Shown: positions 17,202 through 29,000, counted from the first letter of the stretch. The stretch is DNA of 64,000 nt from Chloroflexota bacterium (GCA_019456165.1 VRUJ01000001.1:146574-210573); one strand, 5' to 3'. Made by a program: numbers and translations. Notes: generated by a model not told the origin, from the letters alone.

Positions 17202-17539
17202 GGCGCAATCATAGCATAAATAGTGAGTGTGGAAATGGGAAAATAGGTAATTAGGAATTTAGGGATTAGTTTGCCGTTCAAGATAGCATGTCATTCTGAA
17301 CCCCCGAAGGGGGCGAAGAATCTCGAAAAATGCAAGTATTCTCCATCATTTTGCTTGTCGCAAATAAACACCTTTTCGCGAGACTCTTCGCTGCGCTCAG
17401 AGTGACACAAAGTTCCATTCGCGAAGATTTTCTCCTTTGATTTATCCGATTTATTCTGAGCGATCTTTCAGATTACTCAGATTGACACCTAGCTGCTCTG
17501 AATACCTAATCCCTTCTGGCGCAATGATACAATACTTTC
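17202..17539. other. Intergenic region between divergent ubiA-like gene and tlyA
   Basis: No gene. It holds the possible leaderless -10 boxes of both flanking genes (TATGAT 17208-17213, minus; TACAAT 17528-17533, plus), a TTGACA at 17482-17487 with a weak CCTAAT 17 bases downstream, and the palindromic repeat described separately. Confidence 0.5.
17289..17407. repeat. Palindromic intergenic repeat (MITE/REP-like)
   Basis: Left end TGTCATTCTGA...GCGAAGAATCTCGA and right end CGCGAGACTCTTCGC...CTCAGAGTGACA are imperfect inverted copies around an AT-rich centre, about 119 bases in all. The pattern TCATTCTGA-CGAAGAATCT is a familiar intergenic repeat in many bacteria. A short degenerate trace (ATTCTGAGCGATCTTTCAG) follows at about 17450. 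Confidence 0.6.
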
Positions 17540-18325
17540 ATGGCAAAGATTCGGGTAGATGTTCTCATGGTAGAACGCGGTCTTGTAGAAAGCCGTTCAC
17601 AGGCGCAACGTTTAATAATGGCTGGGAAGGTACGCGTGGCTGGGCAGGTGGTCCACAAAGCCTCAAGAATGTTCCCAAAAAGCGCACAAGTCTCTTTGGA
17701 GAGCGCCCCGCAATTCGTTTCGCGCGGCGGTGATAAGCTTGCCGCAGCTTTGAGCGTTTTTGATATCGCTGTAGAAGGTCAAATCTGTGCCGACGTAGGC
17801 GCCTCAACAGGGGGTTTCAGCGACTGCCTACTACAGCATGGAGCTGATTTTGTGTATGCCATAGATGTAGGCAAAGGCATCTTGCATTGGAAACTGCGTC
17901 AACACCCTCAAATAGAAGTCATGGAAAGTACCAATGCCCGTTATGTAGAAAAACTGCCTCAACCTGTTGGTTTAGTGACCGTAGATGTTTCTTTCATCTC
18001 ATTGAAGGTTTTGCTGCGGGTGATAAAGGGCTGGTTTGACCCATCTGGCGGCCAGGTGATCGCGCTGATCAAACCGCAATTTGAAATTGGGCGCAAACAA
18101 GCGGGGCGCGGCAAAGGCGTCATCCGCGACCCGGAATTGCACCGCCAGGTATTACAAGACGTGCTTGGTTTCGCTCATGAGCAGGGCTTTTCTCCGGCTG
18201 GTCTTATAAAATCTCCCTTATTAGGACCCAAAGGGAATGTGGAATTCCTGGCGCATTTCACTTTCCCACAAATTTCCGGAGTTGATATTAACGACCTTGT
18301 TGACCAGGTATTTTCAACTCAATGA
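17540..18325 (+). CDS. tlyA: TlyA family rRNA 2'-O-methyltransferase / hemolysin-like
   Basis: A 261-residue protein with an N-terminal S4 RNA-binding domain (RVDVLMVERGLVESRSQAQR, about 3-60) and a C-terminal FtsJ-like methyltransferase domain. DVGASTGGFSDCLL is SAM motif I. The K-D-K-E tetrad residues sit in SRGGDKL, the DVSFIS block and IKPQFE. TlyA in mycobacteria methylates 16S and 23S rRNA and confers capreomycin sensitivity. TACAAT ends 6 bases before ATG 17540 and no Shine-Dalgarno is seen, which fits a leaderless mRNA. Confidence 0.93.
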   Translation: MAKIRVDVLMVERGLVESRSQAQRLIMAGKVRVAGQVVHKASRMFPKSAQVSLESAPQFVSRGGDKLAAALSVFDIAVEGQICADVGASTGGFSDCLLQHGADFVYAIDVGKGILHWKLRQHPQIEVMESTNARYVEKLPQPVGLVTVDVSFISLKVLLRVIKGWFDPSGGQVIALIKPQFEIGRKQAGRGKGVIRDPELHRQVLQDVLGFAHEQGFSPAGLIKSPLLGPKGNVEFLAHFTFPQISGVDINDLVDQVFSTQ

Positions 18326-18361
18326 ATATTCATCTGAAATCAGGTATACTACCAACCGCTT

Positions 18362-20161
18362 ATGTCTAATCATATTCGCAACTTTTGCATCATCGCGCAT
18401 ATCGACCACGGCAAATCCACTCTTGCCGACCGTTTGCTGCAGCTTACTGGCACGATCTCCGACCGTGAGATGGTCTCACAAGTGCTGGATACTATGGACC
18501 TGGAGCGCGAAAAGGGTGTGACAATTAAAGACTCTGCTGTACGCATGCTGCATATTGCCCAAGACGGCCAAGAATATCAGCTCAATCTGATCGACACCCC
18601 CGGTCATGTAGATTTTGGCTACGAAGTCAGCCGTGCTCTGGCAGCTTGCGAAGGAGCATTGCTGATCGTGGATGCCAGCCAGGGTGTGGAAGCTCAAACT
18701 TTGGCAAACCTTTATATCGCCTTAGAAGCTGATCTGGAGATCATTCCAGTACTGAATAAGATCGATTTGGAATCAGCACAACCAGACGAGGTCGCTGAGG
18801 AAGTCAGCGCTCTGTTAGGCATCCCTGCAAACGAAATCTTGAGAATTTCTGCTAAAGATGGCGACAATATAGAAGCCGTCTTGGATGCCATAGTAGAAAA
18901 AGTTCCTCCCCCAGTTGGAGACCCAAACGCCCCCTTGAAAGCTTTGATCTTTGATTCACATTATGATTCGTATAAAGGGGTGGTGGCTTATGTACGTCTA
19001 GTGGATGGAGAGATCAAGCACCAGGACGAATTACTGCTCATGGCAAGCAATGTCAATCTAAAACCCGTAGAAATTGGCATATTCACCCCAGAACTAACTC
19101 CCACACAAAGCTTGAAAGCCGGAGAGGTTGGTTACGTGGCTACAGGCGTAAAAACGGTTTCGGAATCGCGCGTCGGAGATACCATCACCCTCAAATCAAA
19201 CCCCGCTGCCCAGCCGCTGCCCGGTTACAAGAAAGTTAAACCCATGGTTTTTGCCGGCATTTATCCCATTGATGGCGAAGATTACGACGACCTCAAAGAT
19301 GCTTTAGAAAAATTGCAGCTCAATGACGCCTCCCTGATTTACGAACCAGAGACCTCCCAAGCCCTAAATTTTGGTTTTCGTTGTGGATTCTTAGGTATGT
19401 TCCATATGAACATCGCCCAAGAACGCTTGGAACGCGAATACGACCAGGACATAATCATAACCGCTCCGTCCGTAGAATATGAGGTCTTATTAAAAAATGA
19501 GGAGGTAATTCTAATTGATTCTCCCGCGCAGCTTCCGGACGAAGGTGAAATATCTGAGATACGCGAACCGTGGATGGATATCCAAATCTTCACACCCACA
19601 GAATATTACGGCGCAATCATGGATTTGGCCACAAAGCGGCGCGGCAACTATCTTAGCGAGGAGTATCCCGCGCCTCAACGCGTACAGCTCAATTTCGAAA
19701 TACCCCTCTCCGAGTTGATCGTGGATTTCTTTGATGCATTGAAGTCTCGCACACGCGGTTATGCCTCACTTGACTACCAATTCAAAGAATATCGCACCGA
19801 AAACTTAGCTAAATTGGAAATCCTGGTAAATAAAGAGCCTGTGGACGCTCTGGCCACTATTGTGCACAAAGACATGGCCTACAACAAAGGGCAGGCCTTG
19901 ATCACCAAGCTTAAAAAACTGATCCCACGTCAATTATTCGCCGTCCCCATTCAGGCTGTTTCGAGTGGACGGGTGATCTCGCGCGCTAACGTGAAAGCAT
20001 TGCGTAAAGATGTGATTGCCAAATGCTACGGTGGTGATATTACCCGAAAACGAAAGCTGCTAGAAAAACAAAAGAAGGGCAAGAAACGCATGAAAATGGT
20101 GGGCAGTGTGGAAATTCCGCAAGAAGCCTTTCTTGCCATATTGTGGTTAGGGGATGACTGA
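18362..20161 (+). CDS. lepA: Elongation factor 4 (LepA) GTPase
   Basis: A 599-residue translational GTPase that binds stalled or mistranslocated ribosomes. The N-terminal GTPase domain has [31 protein letters not shown] and NKIDLESA. The EF-G-like domains follow, and the LepA-specific C-terminal domain has KAKKRMK-type basic ends ([20 protein letters not shown]). The ATG at 18362 comes 36 bases after tlyA; TATACT at 18345-18350 would give a leader of about 5 bases. The end overlaps the next gene by 8 bases. Confidence 0.97.
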   Translation: MSNHIRNFCIIAHIDHGKSTLADRLLQLTGTISDREMVSQVLDTMDLEREKGVTIKDSAVRMLHIAQDGQEYQLNLIDTPGHVDFGYEVSRALAACEGALLIVDASQGVEAQTLANLYIALEADLEIIPVLNKIDLESAQPDEVAEEVSALLGIPANEILRISAKDGDNIEAVLDAIVEKVPPPVGDPNAPLKALIFDSHYDSYKGVVAYVRLVDGEIKHQDELLLMASNVNLKPVEIGIFTPELTPTQSLKAGEVGYVATGVKTVSESRVGDTITLKSNPAAQPLPGYKKVKPMVFAGIYPIDGEDYDDLKDALEKLQLNDASLIYEPETSQALNFGFRCGFLGMFHMNIAQERLEREYDQDIIITAPSVEYEVLLKNEEVILIDSPAQLPDEGEISEIREPWMDIQIFTPTEYYGAIMDLATKRRGNYLSEEYPAPQRVQLNFEIPLSELIVDFFDALKSRTRGYASLDYQFKEYRTENLAKLEILVNKEPVDALATIVHKDMAYNKGQALITKLKKLIPRQLFAVPIQAVSSGRVISRANVKALRKDVIAKCYGGDITRKRKLLEKQKKGKKRMKMVGSVEIPQEAFLAILWLGDD

Positions 20162-21167
20162 GACTCCAACAATTTCAAGAACCAAAGAGTTCAAGCGTAT
20201 GCTGCCAGGCATTTTTATCAGCCTGGTTGCTCTGAGCGCGGTATTATATTTTTCAGATCTTGAAGAGGTCGGGGAATCCTTAAAGGAATTTAATTTCTGG
20301 CACATACCGGCTGCCGCGGGTGTTTTTGTATTTTCGGTTATTGCCCGCACCGTAGCCTGGAGGGGGATCTTGCAGGAAAAAGTTTCTTATAGTAAAGCTT
20401 TCCTTACTTTGAACGAAGGTTACTTGCTGAACAATATATTACCATTCCGGCTGGGTGAACTCGGGCGCGCTTTTTTACTTAGCAGCACCTCACAAATGGG
20501 GTTTTGGGAAATTTTCTCCACTATCATGATAGAGCGAATAATTGATCTTGCGATGGCGGCCGGATTACTTCTTGGAACGTTACCGTATGTGTTTGAACTA
20601 GATTGGGCGCGCAGCTCTGCAATTTTTGTCAGCCTCGTCGTGGGGGCCGGATTTACGTTCCTATTCCTTCTAGCTCGCAACCAGGAGCGTGCGCTCAACT
20701 TGTTTGAGAAATTAGGAAGCCGTTGGCCGAAATTAATCAGTTTGGGACAAGACAAACTAGAATCCTTTTTCAGCGGACTAGCTTCCCTCAAAGATGCGCG
20801 GCGATTTGGCCGCGTATTATTCTGGATGTCGGCATCCTGGTTATTAAACATCGGTTACTTTTATGTCGTGCTTCTTGGCTTCCCACTCGAATCGCAAATG
20901 ATTTGGGCTATCTTTACCGTGGCGGTACTATCTGTGGGAGTAGCTGTGCCTTCGTCCCCAGCTTACGTAGGTGTGTATCATGCTATGGTCATATGGGCGC
21001 TCGGCGCGTTCAACGTGGCTAACTCTGACGCCTTTGCTTACGCCCTGGTCACCCACGGGCTTTACGTAACTATAACTGTGCTTATCGGTGTATTTGCACT
21101 GGTGCGCGACGGCCAATCCTTGGGACGCATCTACCGGCAGATCCGTGTAATGTCTAAGTCAAAATGA
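20154..21167 (+). CDS. Lysylphosphatidylglycerol synthase TM / AglD-like flippase-family protein
   Basis: A 337-residue membrane protein with about eight transmembrane segments and the conserved N-terminal [28 protein letters not shown] and the C-terminal [12 protein letters not shown] motif of the UPF0104 family (LPG synthase membrane domain). It lacks the soluble lysyl-transferase domain. Relatives include archaeal AglD, linked to glycosylation. It overlaps lepA by 8 bases and leads the glycan block, so a role in moving or making a lipid-linked sugar is plausible but not shown. Confidence 0.85.
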   Translation: MTETPTISRTKEFKRMLPGIFISLVALSAVLYFSDLEEVGESLKEFNFWHIPAAAGVFVFSVIARTVAWRGILQEKVSYSKAFLTLNEGYLLNNILPFRLGELGRAFLLSSTSQMGFWEIFSTIMIERIIDLAMAAGLLLGTLPYVFELDWARSSAIFVSLVVGAGFTFLFLLARNQERALNLFEKLGSRWPKLISLGQDKLESFFSGLASLKDARRFGRVLFWMSASWLLNIGYFYVVLLGFPLESQMIWAIFTVAVLSVGVAVPSSPAYVGVYHAMVIWALGAFNVANSDAFAYALVTHGLYVTITVLIGVFALVRDGQSLGRIYRQIRVMSKSK

Positions 21168-21171
21168 AGCC

Positions 21172-22332
21172 ATGCGAATTCTAATTGTCCTAACCTATTA
21201 CCGTCCGCATTACTCCGGACTCACTATTTACACCGAACGCTTGGCGCGTGCGCTGGCTGCCCGCGGGCACAATGTCACCGTGCTTACCTCTAGATTTGAA
21301 CCTGACCTGCCACTCCAAGAAACAGTGAACGGTGTTGAAATCATTCGACTTCCAGTTTGGTTGCGCATCAGTAAAGGTGTGCTCATGCCAGGGATGCCGC
21401 TAGCCGCCTGGAAGCATGTACGCCAGGCGGATGTGGTTAACCTTCACCTTCCACAATTGGACGCCGCGCCAATCTCCTTAATTAGTCGTCTATTAGGCAA
21501 ACCGGTGGCGCTCACTTACCATTGCGATTTGCTCTTGCCGGGTGGATTTATCAACCGCCTCGCGAACATCGTATCAAACACTGCCAACCAGATCACGGCA
21601 AGAGCTTCTAATCTTATCGTCACGAACACCCAGGATTACGCCGATAATTCCCAATATTTGAACTCTTTTAAAACTAAGATCCACCCCATCCCGCCTCCCG
21701 CTTACTTACCCCCGATTAATGATACAGACTTACAAAAGTTTCAAAAAAAATATAGCCTCCACCCTGAACAGCGTGTGATTGGGATGGTAGGCAGGTTGGC
21801 TGCTGAAAAAGGTGCCCAACACCTGATCCAAGCCTTACCTGCTGTATTGGAGAAATATCCACAGGCGCGTGTACTGCATGTTGGTCAATACCAGGATGTG
21901 TTGGGAGAAGAAGAGTATGCCCGTATGTTATCCCCGATGGTTAACAACTTAGAATCAAATTGGAAGTTTTTAGGGATTATTCCTGATAAAGAATTAGCTG
22001 CTTTTTTTCGGATTTGTGATGTGGTTGTATTGCCCAGCACAAACAGCACCGAATCCTTTGGAATCGTGCAAGTCGAAGCGATGACTAGCGGCACCCCAGC
22101 GGTGGTATCCGACATGCCTGGTTTGCGCCAACCGGTTCTCAATCACGGCATGGGAAAAATTTTTCCCGTAGGTGATGCGGAAGCATTAGCCGCTGCTTTG
22201 ATCGAAGTACTCGAAACACCCTCGAAATTCCTGGGCGATTTATCCGCTATAAGTCAGCTCTATTCACCGGATACTATTGCCGGAGAGTACGAAGAGTTGT
22301 TTTCCACACTTTCCAAGGAAACGCATGGATAA
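21172..22332 (+). CDS. Glycosyltransferase family 4
   Basis: A 386-residue GT-B glycosyltransferase. The N-terminal part has YYRPHYSGLTIYTERLARAL, where the family keeps its acceptor loop. The C-terminal nucleotide-sugar half has GMVGRLAAEKG and ESFGIVQVEAMTSGTPAV, the EX7E pattern of retaining GT4 enzymes. Substrate cannot be read; cytoplasmic transfer from a nucleotide sugar (perhaps GDP-mannose) to a lipid carrier fits the neighbours. Starts 4 bases after the flippase-like gene. Confidence 0.92.
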   Translation: MRILIVLTYYRPHYSGLTIYTERLARALAARGHNVTVLTSRFEPDLPLQETVNGVEIIRLPVWLRISKGVLMPGMPLAAWKHVRQADVVNLHLPQLDAAPISLISRLLGKPVALTYHCDLLLPGGFINRLANIVSNTANQITARASNLIVTNTQDYADNSQYLNSFKTKIHPIPPPAYLPPINDTDLQKFQKKYSLHPEQRVIGMVGRLAAEKGAQHLIQALPAVLEKYPQARVLHVGQYQDVLGEEEYARMLSPMVNNLESNWKFLGIIPDKELAAFFRICDVVVLPSTNSTESFGIVQVEAMTSGTPAVVSDMPGLRQPVLNHGMGKIFPVGDAEALAAALIEVLETPSKFLGDLSAISQLYSPDTIAGEYEELFSTLSKETHG

Positions 22333-23134
22333 AGATCCTGAGAAAACTTTAGGAAGCGAAGATTTTCTCTGGCTTCATCTGAAAGATTTACCATATTTTC
22401 GGTCAATATTACGTGCTGTAGAGGCCAGCTTCTACCAAGATATTCAATTACCGCACCCCATCCTGGATGTCGGTTCGGGAGATGGACATTTTGCTTCAGT
22501 AGCTTTCAAATTCAAGATCGATGTTGGCATAGACCCCATGAGTGCCACCATGGCCGAAGCTCATCAACATGGCGCGTACCAGGGTCTGGTGCAGGCCGAT
22601 GGCGGGAAAATGCCTTTCGCGGACAATTATTTTGGCAGCGCCTTGAGTAATTCGGTTTTAGAGCATATAGAGCATGTCGATTTAGTTTTAGCAGAGACCA
22701 GCCGCGTTTTACGTTCCGGCGCTCCTTTCATTTTTTGTGTACCCAATTCAAGGTATTTTTCGGAGCTTGCCATATCTGGCACCCTCAGAAAGGTAAAGTT
22801 GTCCGGTTTAGGCCGCTCCTATGAGAATTGGTTCAGGCGTATATCGCGCGTTTTTCACGCAAACTCTCCTAAAACCTGGCAAATGCGTTTGGAAAATTCG
22901 GGTTTTAAGTTGGAAAAATGGTGGCATTACTTTTCGCTGTCTGCGATGCGCGCCCTCGAATGGGGGCACTTTCTGGGGATACCGTCTTTGGTTGTGCGAA
23001 AATTAACTGGAAAATGGATCCTCGCGCCGACTCGTTGGAATTTGGCCTTGACAGAGAAGTGCGTGCGCAGATTCGCCGCCAACGACCATCTCCCGAACGG
23101 GACATTTACATTCTTCGTGGCTCGTAAGGTATGA
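22325..23134 (+). CDS. SAM-dependent methyltransferase (class I)
   Basis: Start chosen at ATG 22325 (MDKDPEK), which overlaps the upstream gene by 8 bases; the longer frame from 22277 only reads through that gene's end. About 269 residues. ILDVGSGDGHF is motif I, MPFADNYF and SNSVLEHIEHVD are the methyltransferase-11 pattern, and an extra 100 residues follow with a hydrophobic patch. The substrate is unknown; in this setting a sugar or lipid-linked glycan is likely. Confidence 0.85.
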   Translation: MDKDPEKTLGSEDFLWLHLKDLPYFRSILRAVEASFYQDIQLPHPILDVGSGDGHFASVAFKFKIDVGIDPMSATMAEAHQHGAYQGLVQADGGKMPFADNYFGSALSNSVLEHIEHVDLVLAETSRVLRSGAPFIFCVPNSRYFSELAISGTLRKVKLSGLGRSYENWFRRISRVFHANSPKTWQMRLENSGFKLEKWWHYFSLSAMRALEWGHFLGIPSLVVRKLTGKWILAPTRWNLALTEKCVRRFAANDHLPNGTFTFFVARKV

Positions 23135-23140
23135 TTTACG

Positions 23141-23857
23141 ATGACATATGATGAAAGCTATTTTAAGACCGAAGCCTACGCGGATATTTCCTTCAAACGT
23201 TTCAGCCAATATTGGTTTTCAAACCGTTTCTATGCATTACTTGCCCGTAAGTACGGCCCCAAAACAGGCCGCGTTCTAGAAGTCGGCTGCGGGCTGGGGC
23301 ATCTTCTGAGCTGGTTAACCGAGCGTTACACAGTCTTTGGTGGAGATATTAATTTGTGGGCGCTTTCTAAATCCCGTCTGAATGTGCCAGAAGGCAACTT
23401 CTTATGCCTGTCCGCCGAAGATTTACACATGTTCCCAGACACTTGCTTTAATATCGTGATCTCAAAGCACAACCTCGAACACCTTCCCAACCCTGAGCGG
23501 TCGATAGCAGAGATGAGCCGCGTGCTGGCTACTGATGGTTTGCTGGTCATGGCAACCCCCAACCTGGATTCCCCCATACGGGTGCACAAGGGGAAAAACT
23601 GGGTAGGGTATAAAGACCTCACACACATCAGCCTTAAGCCGCCCGCAGAATGGTTGGAATTGCTGCGTTCCAATAATATTCAACCACACAAGGTGTTTTC
23701 AGACGGATTCTGGGACCCGCCATATGTGCGCTGGATACCACTAAAATTACAGAGGTTGATCTTCGGAGCTCCTGGGGGCTTGCAAGCTATTTTGGGATGG
23801 AGTATCATTCCCCTTCAGTTCGGCGAAAGTTTGATCGTGCTGGGCTATAAGAGATAA
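23141..23857 (+). CDS. SAM-dependent methyltransferase (class I)
   Basis: A 238-residue methyltransferase. VLEVGCGLGHLL is motif I, NIVISKHNLEHLPNPE the motif-IV region, and MATPNLDSP follows. It has a C-terminal part unlike the preceding gene product, so it is a separate type and not a tandem copy. Six bases separate it from the previous gene and 8 from the next, so it belongs to the same transcript. Confidence 0.85.
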   Translation: MTYDESYFKTEAYADISFKRFSQYWFSNRFYALLARKYGPKTGRVLEVGCGLGHLLSWLTERYTVFGGDINLWALSKSRLNVPEGNFLCLSAEDLHMFPDTCFNIVISKHNLEHLPNPERSIAEMSRVLATDGLLVMATPNLDSPIRVHKGKNWVGYKDLTHISLKPPAEWLELLRSNNIQPHKVFSDGFWDPPYVRWIPLKLQRLIFGAPGGLQAILGWSIIPLQFGESLIVLGYKR

Positions 23858-23865
23858 GAATACCT

Positions 23866-25998
23866 ATGGAAGAACCAAGCGTTCTAGATTACTTCAAGGC
23901 CCTACTCACCCCCTGGCGCGGTAAAACCCCTGAAATACCGCCTTTGCCAGATAAAGGAGTGGTCCACCGTGTGGAAACGCAGCCTAGAACCACACCGGAT
24001 GCAATTGACTATGCAGGGTTTAATATTTCAGAATTACCCTGGCGAGTTCTTACTCCGTTGATCCTGGCTCTTCTGGCACAAAATTTTTTAGGACCCCCGC
24101 GGCCTGCTCTTAGAACAGGAGTTATCATTTATCTGATCGCGCTAGCAGGGTTAATTTGGGCAAACCTGCGCGGCGAGTTGAGACTGCCAAGCCCGCGAGA
24201 GTCAAAGCCACTCCATACCTCACCGAGCATTCTACAGTTACCCTTGAGGCTTGGTATTGGCTTTAGTACATTGGTTTTCCTGGCATTTGTCGGAAACAAG
24301 TTCACATCATTTAACGTGTTGATCTGGGGGATCGCGATTTGGTATATGGTATTGGCTTTCTGGGTACCAAATACCAGTAGCAAGCCGAGGCTTGAGCGCC
24401 TGCGGGATTTTCTGGCAAATCCTAGTTGGAACATTAAGATTACACGCTGGACATTATTAGTTGTGGCCGCGATAGGGATTTCTATCTTTTTTCGCACCTA
24501 CCGCCTGACCGAAATTCCCCCTGAAATGGTCAGCGACCACGCAGAAACCATACAAGATGTTTACGATATTCTCCAAGGCGAAACATCCATTTTCTTCCCG
24601 CGCAATTCTGGGCGCGAGCCGCTGCATTATTACTTTACCGCCGCTCTGGTAAACCTGTTTAATTCAGGATTAAACTTTGATATCCTAAAAGTAGGCACGA
24701 TATTAGCAGGATTATTGATGCTGCCTTATATGTATTTGCTTGGAAAAGAAGTAGGCAACCGCAATGTCGGCTTCTTAGCTCTGCTGATAACCGGAATAGC
24801 GTACTGGCCGAATGTATTAGCGCGTGTAGATCTTCGCATCATACTTTATCCTGCCTTCGCAGCGCCTACTTTATTTTATCTGCTGCGCGGCATCCGTACG
24901 ACCAATCGCAACGACTTCATCAAGGCTGGGATAGCCTTAGGCTTAGGCCTGCACGGGTACACCCCCTTTAGAATCGTGCCCATAGTGGTCTTGATTGGGA
25001 TAGGATTATTTCTGCTGCACAAGCAATCTCAAGGGCTACGTAGGCAAACCATAATTTCCTTGGGAATCTTGAGTTTAATTTCCCTGGTGATTTTTCTACC
25101 TCTCCTGCGGTATTCCCTTGAAAATCCAGAGATGTTTTCCGTTCGTGCCTTCTCTCGCCTTGGGTCATCCGAGCGCTCCTTACCTGACCCAGCCTTGGAT
25201 ATTTTTCTACAGAATTTTTGGGATGCTCTATGGATGATGAATTACACCAACAGCAGTAGTTGGGTGGTCTCAATCCCAGGGCGTCCCATGCTGGACCTGG
25301 TCTCAGCTAGTCTATTCCTGATGGGTTGCGTGCTGCTATTGGCGCGTTACTTCCGTAAGTTGAATTGGGTGGATTTATTCTTGGTAATTTCTGTACCATT
25401 ACTGATGATGCCTTCCATCCTATCGTTAGCATTTCCAGAAGAAAACCCGACCTCCAACCGGTCTGCGGGCGCGTTAGTGCCTGTTTTTCTGATCGTTGCG
25501 TTGGCTTTGGAATGCCTATTGAGAGGCATCAAGTCAAAACTCAATTCGCCAGCAGGAACACGCCTCGCATGGGGCATCGGAATCGCTCTTTTTAGTTGGT
25601 CAGCAACAATAAATTACGGATTGACTTTTGACCAATACTATGCAATGTATGTACAGAATTCTTGGAACACATCCGAGATGGGCGAAGTGATCGGCAATTT
25701 TGCTAATACTGTCGGCCATAGGGATCAAGCCTGGGTGATGGCTAAAGCCCATTGGGTGGATAACCGCCTGGTGGGAATAGAAGCTGGCTTCCCAAATAAA
25801 AATTATGAAATGTTTCCTGAAAACCTCGAAACCACGCTCAACGTGCCCGGGCCAAAAATATTTCTGGTCAAGTTTGATGATCCAGAGGCTTTAAAAGCTT
25901 TGGAAGAAATTTATCCTCTAGGCGTCAGTTCATTGTACGAATCCCAACACGAGTTCAAAGATTTCTTCATTTTCTTTGTGCCGGGTGATGAAGGATAG
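23866..25998 (+). CDS. GT39-like (PMT/ArnT-type) integral membrane glycosyltransferase
   Basis: A 710-residue protein with about 12-13 transmembrane segments and a soluble C-terminal tail (from about 600). After the fourth segment comes EIPPEMVSDHAE, where GT39/GT83 enzymes keep the catalytic Asp in the first outer loop, then NSGREPLHYYF, a pattern typical of ArnT-like enzymes. Such enzymes use a polyprenyl-phosphate sugar and transfer it to protein or lipid on the outer face. It heads a run of four related large membrane proteins. Substrate unknown. Confidence 0.82.
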   Translation: MEEPSVLDYFKALLTPWRGKTPEIPPLPDKGVVHRVETQPRTTPDAIDYAGFNISELPWRVLTPLILALLAQNFLGPPRPALRTGVIIYLIALAGLIWANLRGELRLPSPRESKPLHTSPSILQLPLRLGIGFSTLVFLAFVGNKFTSFNVLIWGIAIWYMVLAFWVPNTSSKPRLERLRDFLANPSWNIKITRWTLLVVAAIGISIFFRTYRLTEIPPEMVSDHAETIQDVYDILQGETSIFFPRNSGREPLHYYFTAALVNLFNSGLNFDILKVGTILAGLLMLPYMYLLGKEVGNRNVGFLALLITGIAYWPNVLARVDLRIILYPAFAAPTLFYLLRGIRTTNRNDFIKAGIALGLGLHGYTPFRIVPIVVLIGIGLFLLHKQSQGLRRQTIISLGILSLISLVIFLPLLRYSLENPEMFSVRAFSRLGSSERSLPDPALDIFLQNFWDALWMMNYTNSSSWVVSIPGRPMLDLVSASLFLMGCVLLLARYFRKLNWVDLFLVISVPLLMMPSILSLAFPEENPTSNRSAGALVPVFLIVALALECLLRGIKSKLNSPAGTRLAWGIGIALFSWSATINYGLTFDQYYAMYVQNSWNTSEMGEVIGNFANTVGHRDQAWVMAKAHWVDNRLVGIEAGFPNKNYEMFPENLETTLNVPGPKIFLVKFDDPEALKALEEIYPLGVSSLYESQHEFKDFFIFFVPGDEG

Positions 25999-26010
25999 CG
26001 GTCAAATAGG

Positions 26011-29000
26011 ATGACAGAGTCTGCCATGAGTTCAGTCGATTCATTTTCGAAGAATAAGCGGCTTTGGGTTTACCCGTTTTTAGCTCTTATTTTGATCCTG
26101 GGCGCCTATTTTCGCTTTTCGGGTCTGGATTGGGATGAAGGCCACCACCCACACCCAGATGAGCGTTTCCTAACCGGGGTTGAAACCAGCCTTATCCCGG
26201 TCAATAACCTAGGCGAGTACTTCAACACCGACAATTCAACTCTAAACCCACACAACCGCGGCAGCGGTCTCTTTGTCTATGGCACAATGCCCATCTTTTT
26301 AGTACGCTACCTGGGAGACTTGCTGCACCAGGCTGGGATATGGATGTCTCAGTTTGATCTAAGCGAAGGAAGTGAATTCAGCCAATCAATAGCCGTATTT
26401 TCTCGCCAATTATTGGATATGAATTCCTATAACGGATTCAAAATGACGGGGCGTTATTGGTCCTCTTTGGCCGATTTGTTTGTAGTTGTGCTCGTGTATC
26501 AGGTTGCGGCACGCGTTTACGACAAACGTGTAGGGGTGCTGGCTGCGGCATTCTCGGCTTTCAGCGTACTCCAGATTCAATTGTCCCATTACTTCACAGT
26601 GGATACATCCATAACTTTATTTACCTTTTTATCGATTTATTTCGCCGTACTGATAGCTACTGAAAAACCTAAACACAAACCCGAACTTACAGATAAAGAC
26701 AGTAACGCACCTCCATCTCGATTTAAATCAGCATTTAACATGCGCCTATTTATTTGGTTCGGTGTAGCTTTGGGCCTTGCTGCTGCATCCAAAATCAATG
26801 CTGCTCCTGTAGCCCTGATGCTGCCCTTGGCAGTTCTCCTGCGCATTTCAGATATGAGTAAAGAAGAACGCCGCCAAGAAGTAACCAACGTATTTTCGTA
26901 TCTGACTTTGGCTGCTTTAGTCAGTTTGCTGGTTTTTCGCATCTTCCAACCTTATGCCTTCAGCGGTCCGGGTTTCTTCGGGATGAGTTTCAACGATAAA
27001 TGGGTGGCCAATATACAGGAAGTTATCAGATTGGCCGGGGCGGATTGGCCGCCTTCCCTGCAATGGGCGCGCCGACCGATTTGGTTCTCCTTCGAGAATA
27101 TTGTCTTATGGGGGCTGGGCTTGCCATTAGCAATCGCTGCTTGGGGAGGCTTTGTATGGCTGGGCTGGCGTATCCTCAAAGGAAAATGGCGCAAGCACAT
27201 CTTGCTTTGGATTTGGACAGCCGCCTACTTCACATGGCAGTCGTCTCTTTTCAATCCAACGATGCGCTACCAGCTTCCGATCTACCCCACATTAGTAATA
27301 TTTGCAGCCTGGGCGATAATTGCTTTGTGGGACCTGGTTTCAGCGCAAAAGAAGCTAGTGGGTACGGCTAAAAATGTTCTCCAAACGATTGTATTAGTGA
27401 TAGGAAGCGCTTCTTTGTTGGGTACTTTCCTTTGGGCATTGGCATTTTCAAATATTTATACGCAAACAGAACCACGCTTAGAAGCCTCCCGCTGGATTTA
27501 CGCCAACTTACCAGGGCCGCTGACTCTTCATATTGAGACAGATGACGGAGTCTTTAACCAACCGCTGCCTTTTATTTATAACCAGGACTTCAGTTCCAAC
27601 GATCCATACTTTACCTCCTTTACAGCAATGGCGAATGGTACTCTATCTGAGATCCAAGTGAAACACATCCTTGCACCCTCTAACCTGGCTTTTTACGATG
27701 CACAAAACTTAGCAGGTCCTATCGCGAGCGCAAGTGAAGTCTTCGACTATTCAGAGCAAACCCAGGAACCTTTTCAAGGTATTTCAATTAACTTGCCCGA
27801 TTCTAACCCCCTACCCTTCGAGGAAGACTATCCAGTATTTGCCCCTGAGACCGAATACCTCGTCCAATTTGCATTGCCTCCTGGCGAAGGCAGTTTGCTA
27901 TTACAAGATGTCAGTCTTAGTTTAGTGCCGTCAGAGGAACAACCAAATGTGATCTTGCCCCTTTTAGAGCTGGATTCAGAAACACTTGAGGCCGGGTCTG
28001 TTTTCCAAGCTCTTATAAACTTCCCAGTTCCGACCGAAGTAAAAGGCATCACGATCATATACTCCATCATAGAACCTCTTCAGCCCGCTGCTCAAACCAT
28101 AAACCTGATATTAGCTTCCACCCCAGACCTCAGCCAGGTATTGGCCACATCCAGTGAGATTATAGATATTTCAAACGATCTCTTTGCATACTCCGATGAG
28201 CAATACCTTACATTCGACCAGCCCATTGGGTTGATTGAAGGAATGATCTATTATATGGAGTTGAGCCTGGAAGATGAGGCTGGCTCGGTGAAACTATTGG
28301 GCGCTGCTGCGGCAATTGAAACTGGCTGGGATATGGGCTTGCCCTTTCCTGAAGGCGGATACGATGGTTATGGAGGACTTTATCAGCCAGGTATAAATTT
28401 GGACATTTACGCGGATGATAACCAGACAAAACTCGACCGTTTCCTATCTAGTCTAGATATTTCTGAATATCTGCTGATCAGCTCAAGCCGCCAATGGGCC
28501 AGCACCACACGCATCCCCGAACGTTTCCCTCTGACCTCAGCATACTACCGCCACTTACTAGGTTGTCCGCAAAGTGAAACGATTGAATGGTGCTATAACG
28601 TAGCCCAGATCGGGACTTTTGAAGGCAATTTGGGTTTCGAGATCGTACAAATCTTCCAAAACAATCCATCTATCGGCTCTTTCGAGATTAACGACCAGTT
28701 TTCGGAAGAAGCTTTTACAGTCTATGACCACCCCAAGGTTTTCATTTTCCAAAAGACTGAAGCGTATGACTCTGAAGTAGTCAGCTCTCTACTAAGTGCA
28801 GTGGACCTCAGTAATGTGCAGATCCTTTCTCCCATGCAAGTATCTGGAGGACTCCCGCCAAGCTTGCAGTTATCCGCTGATGAGGTTGCTTCCCAGCAAG
28901 CTGGTGGAACCTGGTCAGAGTTGTTCAACGTGGATAACCTGGTCAACAGCTCGCAACCCGTTGCCGTATTGGTATGGTATTTGGGCGTGCTTGGGCTAGG

